Part shown: positions 26,259 to 34,200 of the stretch, piece by piece
Position numbering within the stretch: position 1 is the stretch's first letter
Layout of the letters: each line of letters starts with the position of its first letter
Source of the DNA: Micromonospora chaiyaphumensis
Lineage (GTDB): Bacteria; Actinomycetota; Actinomycetes; Mycobacteriales; Micromonosporaceae
Direction of reading: 5' to 3'
DNA: 64,000 nt
Assembly (NCBI RefSeq): GCF_900091435.1
Contig: NZ_FMCS01000014.1
Span: 105,380-169,379, forward strand
The notes under the pieces: generated by a model
The model's database searches: none
Told to the model about the DNA's origin: nothing
Seen by the model: only the letters and a program-made list of their open reading frames with translations
Position numbers and translations under genes: made by a program

Positions 26259-26582
26259 ATGGCAGACAACGCCGACCGGTACCAGCACGGCGAGGCCCAC
26301 GACCCGCTGGTCGACGAGACCGAGGACTCGCGGGAGGCGCGTTCCGCGGCGGCCCGGCTCTTCGACATCCGCCGGGTGATCGGCGGGCTGTTCGTCGCGT
26401 ACGGGCTGATCGTGGGCCTCATGGGCCTCTTCGACTCGTCCGCCGAGATCGACAAGGCGCAGGGCGTCCGGATCAACCTCTGGGCCGGCCTGGTGATGCT
26501 CGTGTTCGGGCTGCTCATGCTGCTCTGGCAGCGGCTGCGCCCCACCGAGCCACCCGAGCCGGGCGCCGCCGACGAGCGCTGA
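26259..26582 (+). CDS. Small two-helix membrane protein, symporter partner
   Basis: A 107-residue protein with a hydrophilic N-terminus (about 35 residues), two membrane helices (about 40-58 and 72-91) and a short Pro/Glu-rich tail. It follows the SSS gene by 16 bases with GAGGAAGGGA as ribosome site. Small accessory membrane proteins commonly accompany symporters in actinobacteria; a role in assembly or gating is inference. No enzymatic motif. Confidence 0.78.
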   Translation: MADNADRYQHGEAHDPLVDETEDSREARSAAARLFDIRRVIGGLFVAYGLIVGLMGLFDSSAEIDKAQGVRINLWAGLVMLVFGLLMLLWQRLRPTEPPEPGAADER

Positions 26583-26680
26583 CCGCAGCCCAGGGGACGC
26601 CCGTCCCGGGGCCGTCGGCATGGCGCGGCCCCCACGGGGTACGCCGTGGGGATCACGGAACGGGACAGGAGGGCAGCAGC

Positions 26681-27064
26681 ATGACGGATCGTGACCGCGG
26701 TGGCGAGCGGCCGCTGGAGGAGACCCCCGAGGTGGCCGCCGCGGTGGACGACGACAGCACGGTGCCCCAGTTGCGCACCGGTGGCACCGACCCGAACAAT
26801 CCCGTCTTCACCGAGCCCGACGGCGCGGTGCCCGACACCGGTTCGCCCGACATCCTCGGCGATCCGTACGCGGCCGGGACCGGGGCGACCGGCACCGGCA
26901 CCGGGGCGGGCGGGGACAACATCCGGACCGGCGCCGAGCAGCCGTGGGACCCCGAGGACCTGGTGCTGGCCCGCGGCCAGGACCCCACCCCGGAGAACCT
27001 GGAACAGGCCCGCCGCGACCTGGCCGAACTGGGCCGCGCGGCCATCGAGAAGACGGTCCCCTGA
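26681..27064 (+). CDS. Hypothetical hydrophilic protein
   Basis: A 127-residue acidic, Gly/Pro/Thr-rich protein without membrane segment or signal peptide. A low-complexity Thr-Gly stretch lies near residues 67-77, and the C-terminal 30 residues (PENLEQARRDLAELGRAAIEKTV) form a probable helix. Function unknown. The start ATG 26681 has GGAGGG about nine bases upstream. It lies about 100 bases after the small membrane protein and ends at a hairpin shared with the convergent cellulase gene. Confidence 0.7.
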   Translation: MTDRDRGGERPLEETPEVAAAVDDDSTVPQLRTGGTDPNNPVFTEPDGAVPDTGSPDILGDPYAAGTGATGTGTGAGGDNIRTGAEQPWDPEDLVLARGQDPTPENLEQARRDLAELGRAAIEKTVP

Positions 27065-27071
27065 CGCCCGG

Positions 27072-27106
27072 GGGCCCCTGGTCGACGTGGGGTCGACCAG
27101 GGGCCC
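27072..27106. terminator. Bidirectional hairpin before the cellulase 3' end
   Basis: A perfect 15-bp stem (27072-27086, GGGCCCCTGGTCGAC, with 27092-27106) and 5-base loop lies between the convergent hypothetical gene and the cellulase gene. Confidence 0.7.
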
Positions 27107-27163
27107 GGGGAACCCGCGCGGCGGTGCCTCACTCCCGCCGCCGCGGGTGGGCCGGCCGCCGGA

Positions 27164-28942
27164 TCAGGAGAGCGGCGGGTAGGCGTTCTTCATGAGCTCC
27201 TGGAACTGAGCGGAGAACCAGGCACCGGAGATCGGCGCGTTCGGCAGGGCGCCGCTCATGCTGTTGCCGTTGCGGGCGTTGCCGGTGTAGGTCGGGTCGC
27301 ACATCCGGTCGAAGCCCTTGCCCTCGTCGTTCGGGATGAGGGTGCTGGAGCCGTCCGACTCGCCCGGAGGCTTGACCCAGACGTACGCGTCGATGCCCGG
27401 CTCGGGGTTCGCCCGCGGGCGCTCACCCAGGCCGGCCCCGGCCTGGTTGCACCAGTTGCCGGCGTGGATCCGGCGGTCGATGCGGCCACCGTTGACATAG
27501 GTGTCCACGCTGGTCGTCGCGCCCGGGCCGGTGGGCCGGGCGGTGCCGCCCCAGCCGTTGCGGGAGGTGTCGATCAGCATGCCGATGTTGCTGTCGAAGC
27601 CGACCGAGACCAGCTTCTGCCGGAAGCCCTGGGCGAACGAGAGCTCGTCGACGTACTGGTTCCAGTCGATCCACTTGGACTGCCGCACGCTGGTGCCGTT
27701 CACCGTGTCGGTGATCTTGATGTACGGCTCCTTGAGCGCCGAGTAGTTCGCCGTGTTGACGATGAAGCCGTGCACGTTGCGGACGGTGCTGCCGGACGCG
27801 ACGGCCGCGCTCTTCAGCATGTCGGCGGTCGGGCCGAAGTTGCTGTCCCAACCGATCCAGCCGTGGTGGGCGGCGTCGATGTAGTTGTAGACGTTGCCGA
27901 GCGCGCCCAGCTTGGCCAGCGCGTAGCCGACGCCGTTGACGTAGGCGCCGTTGGCCTTGACCGTGTCGCACATCGCGGTGCCGCCCGCGTTGCCCGAGGT
28001 GTTGGTCACCAGGTTGGGCAGCGAGTCGATCTCGATGATGTTGATGATCCGCAGGTCCTTGTACTTCGCGTCGCCCTGGATCGCCGCGATCGGGTCGATG
28101 TACTCGGCCTTGTAGCGGGGCAGCTCGTCCGGGCCCAACTCGCCGTTGGAGGCCAGCGCGGCGCAGTCCCGGCCGGGCAGGTTGTAGATGACGAACTGGA
28201 TGTAGCCGGCGCCCTGGGCCAGTGCCGCGTCCAGGTGGTCACGGACGCCCATCGAGCCGTTCGAGCTGCTGCCGTCGGTGCCCTCGATGGCGGCGATCCG
28301 GTCCAGCCAGACCGCGGTCGGGTTGTTCGAGACCCGGCTGCCGCCCGCCTCGGCGTCCGCCTTGGCCTTCCACTCGGGGTTCACGTACCCCTTCACCCCG
28401 GCGTACGGGTTGTCGACCTTCTGCCCCGGCGGAGGCGTCGTGGGCGGCGGGGTGGTGGGCGGAGGCGTCGTCGGCGGTGGGGTGGTCGGCGGCGGCGTCG
28501 TGGTCGGCGGAGTACCGCCGTTGCAGACCGTGCCGTTCAACGTGAACTGGGTCGGCTTCGGGTTGCTGCCGCTCCACGCCCCGTTGAAGCCGATGCTGGT
28601 GCTGGCGCCGGTGGCCAGCGAGCCGTTGTAGGACTCGTTCTGCGCGGTGACGTTCTGGCCGCTCTGCGACCACCGGGCCGACCAGCCCTGCTGCACCCGC
28701 TGGCTGCTGTTCGGGAAGGTGAAGCCGAGGTTCCAGGAACTCAGCGGGTCGCCGAGGTTCCGGATGGTCACCGTGGCCGTGAAGCCACCGGGCCAGTCGC
28801 TGGTGGTGTAGTCCACGCTGCACTGGGTCGCGGCCTGCGCCGCGGTGACCGGGAGGGTCACCAGTCCACCGGCGACCAGGACGCCCGCGCCGGTGAGCGC
28901 GAGCGCCCGGCTGCGGCCGGACAGCCTTCTCCACAGATTCAT
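27164..28942 (-). CDS. Secreted GH6 cellulase with N-terminal CBM2
   Basis: Extracellular cellulase (endoglucanase or cellobiohydrolase) of 592 residues. The signal peptide ends near AQA37. A family 2 cellulose-binding module (about 39-141, TQCSVDYTTSDWPGGFTATVTI) is followed by a Pro-Thr linker built of TTPPP units (about 145-173). The GH6 catalytic domain runs from about 176 to 592. Key acids are visible in LPGRDCAALASNGE and in IEIDSLPNLVTN, the latter an Ile variant of the usual EPDSLPN. ATG 28942 has AAGGAG nine bases upstream. A CebR-like box about 250 bases upstream suggests control by cellobiose or cello-oligosaccharides. Confidence 0.95.
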   Translation of the reverse strand: MNLWRRLSGRSRALALTGAGVLVAGGLVTLPVTAAQAATQCSVDYTTSDWPGGFTATVTIRNLGDPLSSWNLGFTFPNSSQRVQQGWSARWSQSGQNVTAQNESYNGSLATGASTSIGFNGAWSGSNPKPTQFTLNGTVCNGGTPPTTTPPPTTPPPTTPPPTTPPPTTPPPGQKVDNPYAGVKGYVNPEWKAKADAEAGGSRVSNNPTAVWLDRIAAIEGTDGSSSNGSMGVRDHLDAALAQGAGYIQFVIYNLPGRDCAALASNGELGPDELPRYKAEYIDPIAAIQGDAKYKDLRIINIIEIDSLPNLVTNTSGNAGGTAMCDTVKANGAYVNGVGYALAKLGALGNVYNYIDAAHHGWIGWDSNFGPTADMLKSAAVASGSTVRNVHGFIVNTANYSALKEPYIKITDTVNGTSVRQSKWIDWNQYVDELSFAQGFRQKLVSVGFDSNIGMLIDTSRNGWGGTARPTGPGATTSVDTYVNGGRIDRRIHAGNWCNQAGAGLGERPRANPEPGIDAYVWVKPPGESDGSSTLIPNDEGKGFDRMCDPTYTGNARNGNSMSGALPNAPISGAWFSAQFQELMKNAYPPLS

Positions 28943-29476
28943 GCCACTGATCTCCTTGGGCGAGACCGGATCCGCGTACGGCCCGGTGGAAGGGCGCTCG
29001 GACGCCCGCCAGGGGACGGTCGTCGGCGCCACGGGGTTTCTTCGGGGTGCCCGACCCGGACGGGCGTGCTGGTGGTGGTGGCCGGCCCTCGCGGGACCGG
29101 TCGAGGAGTCGGACGCCGTCCGGTGACCCGGCTGCCCTCGGCGTCTGAACTCGCGGTGTGGCTCCCCGAACCGCGTGCAGCGATTCTTGCATGGGAGCGC
29201 TTCCATGGCAATGCCTCGATGCGGCCGACCAGGGAACGGGTCGAAACGGTACGCGGCGGTCCGCCCGGCGCACCGCGAGCAGCACCACCCGAGGCGGCAC
29301 GCCGGGGCCTGGGAGGCATGCGTCTACCAAAAGGCGCTTAGCACTCCAAAGCCGCCCTTCGCCTGCAAACTCCTAAACACGAATGTTTCCCCGGATAGCG
29401 CGCGAAACGGTCTAACGTCGGTCGTAGCTCGAGGGACGTCGGGCTCAGGACAAACAGGGATGGAGTGACGCAGGTC
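28943..29476. other. 534-base divergent intergenic region
   Basis: No supported gene. It carries the long cellulase leader with a CebR-like box at 29192-29205. AT-richer sequence from about 29320 to 29460 probably holds the promoter of the rightward Asp/Lys-repeat protein gene. Confidence 0.5.
29192..29205. promoter_or_regulatory. CebR-like operator box of the cellulase gene
   Basis: TGGGAGCGCTTCCA differs at one base from the palindrome TGGGAGCGCTCCCA recognised by the cellulose-utilisation repressor CebR in Streptomyces. It sits in a wider imperfect palindrome (ATGG, AGCGCT, CCAT) about 250 bases upstream of the cellulase start. Confidence 0.7.
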
Positions 29477-30409
29477 ATGGCTAAGAAGATGCTCGGGAAG
29501 CTCGTTGCGGGTGCCGCTCTCGGCGGTGCGTCCCTGCTGCTGTTCTCGCCCGGGGCGGCGAACGCGGCCAGCGTGGACGCGGTCGCCAAGCCGCAGGTCA
29601 GTCTTCCCGGTACCTGCTCTGGGGACCACGAGGACTGGGACCACAAGAACTGGGACCGCAAGGACTGGGACCGCAGCTACGAGGACCGCAAGGACGAGGA
29701 CCGCAAGGACCACGACGGCAAGCACGACGACGGCAAGCACGACGACGGCAAGGACGACGACGGCAAGCACGACGACGGCAAGGACCACGACGGCAAGCAC
29801 GACGACGGCAAGCACGACGAGGGCAGCTACGACGACGGCAAGGACCAGAACGGCAAGCACGACGACGGCAAGGGCGAGGACCACAACGACTGGCAGGGCA
29901 ACGAGTCCTGGCAGCCGGGCGCCGGTGGCCAGGGTGGCGGCATGGTCGCCGACCAGCCGGGCGACGAGCGGGACCGCAAGGACGAGAACGGCAAGGACGA
30001 GAACCGCAAGGACGAGAACCGCAAGGACGAGAACCGCAAGGACGAAGACCGCAAGGACGAAGACCGCAAGAACGACGAGCGCAACGACCGGGACAACAAG
30101 GAGCACGACGCCAAGGACCGGGACCAGCGCGACGAGGACAAGAAGGACCACGACCGCAAGGACGAGGACCGCAAGGACTGGGACAACCGGAGCTGGGACG
30201 ACAAGGACGACAACAAGAAGGACCACGACCGCAAGGACGAGGACCGCAAGGACTGCATGCCGCGTGGCCACGTCGACGGCGGTGACGGTGGCATGACCAC
30301 CACCAGCCTGGACCGCAACATGGCCGCCAGCGGGGTGGGCGTCATCGGCGCCGCCGCCCTCGGCGGCATGATCCTGCTGCGCCGGCGCCGGGGCGATGAC
30401 CTCGTCTGA
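29477..30409 (+). CDS. Secreted Asp/Lys-rich pentapeptide-repeat surface protein
   Basis: A 310-residue exported protein. A signal peptide (1 to about 30, ending AANA-AS) leads to a mature region almost entirely of Asp, Lys, Arg, His, Glu and Gly. It has two blocks of five-residue repeats: G-K-H/D-D-D (from base 29717) and R-K-D-E-N/D (29975-30064). The C-terminus has a sorting-signal-like hydrophobic helix (VGVIGAAALGGMILL) and RRRR tail, but I see no LPxTG before it. The next gene, overlapping by 14 bases, is a class F sortase, so this may be its substrate. GTG 29465 is an alternative start. The composition suggests cation binding or a hydrated surface layer (inference). Confidence 0.8.
   Translation: MAKKMLGKLVAGAALGGASLLLFSPGAANAASVDAVAKPQVSLPGTCSGDHEDWDHKNWDRKDWDRSYEDRKDEDRKDHDGKHDDGKHDDGKDDDGKHDDGKDHDGKHDDGKHDEGSYDDGKDQNGKHDDGKGEDHNDWQGNESWQPGAGGQGGGMVADQPGDERDRKDENGKDENRKDENRKDENRKDEDRKDEDRKNDERNDRDNKEHDAKDRDQRDEDKKDHDRKDEDRKDWDNRSWDDKDDNKKDHDRKDEDRKDCMPRGHVDGGDGGMTTTSLDRNMAASGVGVIGAAALGGMILLRRRRGDDLV
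29717..30064 (+). repeat. Coding 15-base repeats of the Asp/Lys protein
   Basis: Two blocks of imperfect 15-base units: GGCAAGCACGACGAC-like units at about 29717-29881 and CGCAAGGACGAGAAC-like units at 29975-30064. They preserve the reading frame and encode pentapeptides, separated by a Gly/Trp-containing spacer. Confidence 0.85.
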
Positions 30410-31157
30410 CCGGACGGCGACACGGGCCGGCGGCCGTCGCGGGAAACCGTGGCGCGCCGCCGGCGCCGCTGTCGTCGTCCTGCTCGGCATGGTGGGCGCC
30501 GGGCTGGTCGGGGCGTCGGTGCGGACCGTGCCGCCGCCGCGTCCGCCCCAGCCGCTGGCCCAGGCCGGACCCGCCTCCTCGTCCCCGTCGCCGACCGCCA
30601 TCCCGGGCCCCGCCGGCGGCATCGGCGCGGAGACCGCCGACCAGGCGTCCGTCGACGACGACTCCACGGTCACCCCACACCCGGACCGCACCCCCGCCGG
30701 ACTGCCCCGGTCGACTCCGACGACCATCTCGATCCCCCGGATCGGCGTGCAGGCCGAGATCATGACCCTCGGCCTGAACCCGGACGGCACGGTCCAGGTG
30801 CCCCCGCTGGAGCAGGCCATGAAGGCGGGCTGGTACTCCCCCGGGCCCAGCCCTGGCGAGGCCGGCAACTCGGTGATCGTCGGCCACGTCGACTCGGCCA
30901 AGCTCGGGCCGGCCGTCTTCTTCAACCTCGGCGCGCTGCAGCGGGGCGACACCATCTCGATCGCCCGGGAGGACGGGTCGGCCGCCACGTTCACGGTGAC
31001 CGAGGTGAAGTCGTACCCGAAGGCGGCCTTCCCCACGGAGCTGGTCTACGGCCCCTCCGACGAACCCGGCCTGCGGGTGGTCACCTGCGGTGGGGCGTTC
31101 GACGAGAGCAGCGGCAGCTACGTCGACAACGTCATCGCCTTCGCCAGCATGGCGTGA
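30396..31157 (+). CDS. Class F sortase
   Basis: Membrane-anchored transpeptidase of 253 residues. The N-terminal helix (about 20-42) is followed by a Pro/Ser-rich extracellular stalk (about 45-105) and a sortase beta-barrel with catalytic His164 (VIVGHVDSAK) and Cys231 (LRVVTCGGAFD). The short barrel, PTTISIPRIGVQAEI entry and lack of a C-terminal anchor fit class F sortases of actinobacteria. ATG 30396 lies inside the 3' end of the repeat-protein gene (14-base overlap), so the two are made together. It ends before a large hairpin. It could attach the neighbouring repeat protein to peptidoglycan, although that protein lacks an obvious LPxTG. Confidence 0.9.
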   Translation: MTSSDRTATRAGGRRGKPWRAAGAAVVVLLGMVGAGLVGASVRTVPPPRPPQPLAQAGPASSSPSPTAIPGPAGGIGAETADQASVDDDSTVTPHPDRTPAGLPRSTPTTISIPRIGVQAEIMTLGLNPDGTVQVPPLEQAMKAGWYSPGPSPGEAGNSVIVGHVDSAKLGPAVFFNLGALQRGDTISIAREDGSAATFTVTEVKSYPKAAFPTELVYGPSDEPGLRVVTCGGAFDESSGSYVDNVIAFASMA

Positions 31158-31160
31158 AAC

Positions 31161-31258
31161 GGCGCGGCCCGGTGGTCGGTCACCCGACCCACTTAGTCGG
31201 GTGGGCGCCGCGAATGGGCGCGGCCCGGTGGTCGGTCACCCGACCACCGGGCCGCGCC
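31161..31258. terminator. Bidirectional terminator with duplicated half
   Basis: A perfect 19-bp stem (31217-31235, GGCGCGGCCCGGTGGTCGG, with 31240-31258; TCAC loop) lies between the convergent sortase and glutamate dehydrogenase genes. The first 29 bases of this hairpin are also present as an exact copy at 31161-31189, right after the sortase stop. That copy can instead form an 8-bp hairpin (CACCCGAC/GTCGGGTG). Confidence 0.75.
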
Positions 31259-31273
31259 GCTGTGCGTAGCGCG

Positions 31274-34200
31274 TCAGGCCGCCGCCGAGGTCCGCACCAG
31301 GGTACGGATCTGCCGCAGCAGGACCGACAGGGCGGACAGGTCGGCACGGGACTCGTCGAACTCCCCCATGGCCCGGTGCGCCCGGTGGATCGAGGTGGCG
31401 TTCGCCTGCTCCCACTCCTGCACCCGTTCCACCGGCGGGAGGCTGTCCGACGTGGAGCTGAGGACCTCGGCGGTGAGCGCGGCCAGCGCGGCGTACAGGT
31501 CGTAGCGCAGCGCCATCCGGGCCAGGGTCTGCCAGCGGTCCTCCCGCGGCAGCAGGGAGATCTTCGACAGCAGGGCGTCCACCCGGAACCGGTCGGAGAG
31601 GACGAAGTAGACCGAGGCCACCTCGCTCACGTCCCGGCCGGTCGACTGGGCGGTCTCCACCACGTCGAGCAGCCCGAAGCTGTACATCAGCCGGGTCGCC
31701 TGCTCGGCCAGGTCGCGGGGCAGCCCCTTGCCGGTCAGCGAGTCGATGTGGGCGGCGATCGCCTCCCGCTCGGTGCCGAAGAAGAGGTTCTCCAGCCCCG
31801 GCAGCAGCCGGGCCACCCCGTCCCGCAGCCGGGCGATCTCCCCCGGCACGTCGATCGGCGAGCGCCGGTTGGTGACCAGCCAGCGCACCGCGCGGTCGAG
31901 CAGCCGGCGGGTGTCCAGGTAGACACTGGTCTGCAGCTCGGGCGAGACCTTGTTGTCCAGCGCCTCCACCGCGTCCCACAGCTCGCGCAGCCCGAACACC
32001 TCGCGGACCACCACGTACGCCCGCAGCACGTCCGCCGCCGAGGCGGCCGTCTCCTCGACCACCCGGAAGACGAACGTGATGCCGCCGCGGTTGATCGCCT
32101 CGTTGACCAGGACCGTGGTGACGATGTCCCGGCGCAGCCGGTGCTGGCCCATCCGGTCGGCGAACCGCTCCCGCAGCGGGGTCGGGAAGTAGTTGACCAG
32201 GACGTCGGTCGTCCACTCCTCGTCCGCCAGCCCCTCGGCGACGATCTCCCGCTCCAGCACGATCTTCACGTACGCCAGCAGCACCGCGAACTCCGGCGCG
32301 GTCAGCCCGGTCTCGCCGCGTACCGCCAGTTCCTCGTCCGGTGGCAGCGCCTCCAGCGCACGGTCGAGCTGACCGGTCCGCTCCAGCTCGTTGATCATCC
32401 GGCGGTGCACCGGGAGCAGCGAGGCGGCCTGGGCCTGGGCGTTGTTGAGCGCCCGGGCCTGGTCGTAGTTGTCCCGCAGCACCAGCTCGGCGACCTCGTC
32501 GGTCATCTGGGCCAGCACCTCGTCGCGTTCCGGCATGTCGAGCTCGCCGTCGGCGACCGCCGTGTTGAGCAGGATCTTGATGTTCACCTCGTGGTCGGAG
32601 CAGTCCACCCCGGCCGCGTTGTCGATGAAGTCGGTGTAGATCCGGCCGCCGGCCGCCGCGTACTCGATCCGGCCGTGCTGGGTGAAGCCCAGGTTGCCGC
32701 CCTCGCCGACCACCCGGCAGCGCAGGCCCTTGCCGTCCACCCGGATGGCGTCGTTGGACTTGTCCCCGACCTCGGCGTTGGTCTGCGTCGACGCCTTCAC
32801 GTAGGTGCCGATGCCGCCGTTCCAGAACAGGTCCACAGGCGCCGTGAGGATGGCCTTCATCAGCTCCTGCGGGCTGATCTGGGTGACGTCGTCGTCGAGG
32901 CCGAGCACCGCGCGGACCTGCGGCGAGACCGGCACCGACTTGGCGGTACGCGGGTAGATCCCGCCGCCCGCCGAGATCAGCTCGGCGTTGTAGTCCTCCC
33001 AGGACGACCGGGGCAGGTCGAACAGCCGCTTCCGCTCGTCCCACGAGGTGGCGGCGTCCGGGTCCGGGTCCAGGAAGATGTGCCGGTGGTCGAAGGCGGC
33101 CACCAGCCGGATGTGCTTCGACAGCAGCATCCCGTTGCCGAACACGTCGCCGGACATGTCGCCGACGCCGACCACCGTGAAGTCCTGGGTCTGGGTGTCG
33201 TGGCCCAGCTCCCGGAAGTGCCGCTTCACCGACTCCCAGGCGCCCCGGGCCGTGATGCCCATCTTCTTGTGGTCGTAGCCGGCCGAACCGCCGGAGGCGA
33301 ACGCGTCGCCCAGCCAGAAGTTGTGCGCGGCGGAGATCTCGTTGGCGATGTCGGAGAACGTCGCGGTGCCCTTGTCCGCCGCCACCACCAGGTACGGGTC
33401 GTCGGCGTCGTGCCGGACCACGTCCTGCGGCGGCACGATCTCACCGCTGGCGATGTTGTCGGTGACGTCGAGCAGCGCGCCCACGAACTCCTTGTAGCAG
33501 GCCACCGCCTCGTCCCGGTCGCCCGGCTTCTGCTTGAGCACGAAGCCACCCTTGGCCCCGACCGGCACGATCACGGCGTTCTTCACCATCTGCGCCTTGA
33601 CCAGGCCGAGCACCTCGGTGCGGAAATCCTCGCGCCGGTCGGACCAGCGCAGCCCGCCCCGGGCCACCGGCCCGAACCGCAGGTGCACGCCCTCGAACCG
33701 CGGCGAGTAGACGAAGATCTCGAACTTGGGCCGCGGCGCCGGCAGCTCCGGGATCGCCTGCGGGTCCAGCTTGAACGCCACACCCGACTTGGGCCGCCCC
33801 CCGACCGGCTTCTGATAGAAGCTGGTGCGCAGGGTGGCCTGGATCAACGTCAGGTAGGACCGCAGGATCCGGTCCTGGTCGAGGCTGGCCACGTCGTCCA
33901 GCGCCTCGCCGATCGCCGCGACCAGCTCACCACTGCGCTCGCGGCGCTCGTCCAGGGTGGACGCGCCCGGCCGGAACCGGGTCTCGAAGAGCTCCACCAG
34001 CAGCGAGGCGATCTTCGGGTACGCGATGAAGGTCTGCTCCATGTACTCCTGCGAGAACACGGTGCCGGCCTGCCGCAGGTACTTCGCGTACGCCCGGAGC
34101 ACCACGACCTGCCGCCAGGTCAGCCCGGCCCGGAGCACCAGCTCGTTGAAGCCGTCCACCTCGGCCTCGCCCCGCCAGGCGGCGGCGAAGGCGTTCTCCA

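Noticed and set aside
23273..26656. A 1127-codon minus-strand frame across the symporter and RFVD genes
   Set aside because: Shadow of the plus-strand genes; Asp/His/Arg-rich low-complexity translation without domains or a ribosome site.
29690..30260. CRISPR-like regularly repeated sequence
   Set aside because: The repeats are 15 bases, contiguous without unique spacers, and keep one reading frame with signal peptide and membrane tail, so they are coding repeats.
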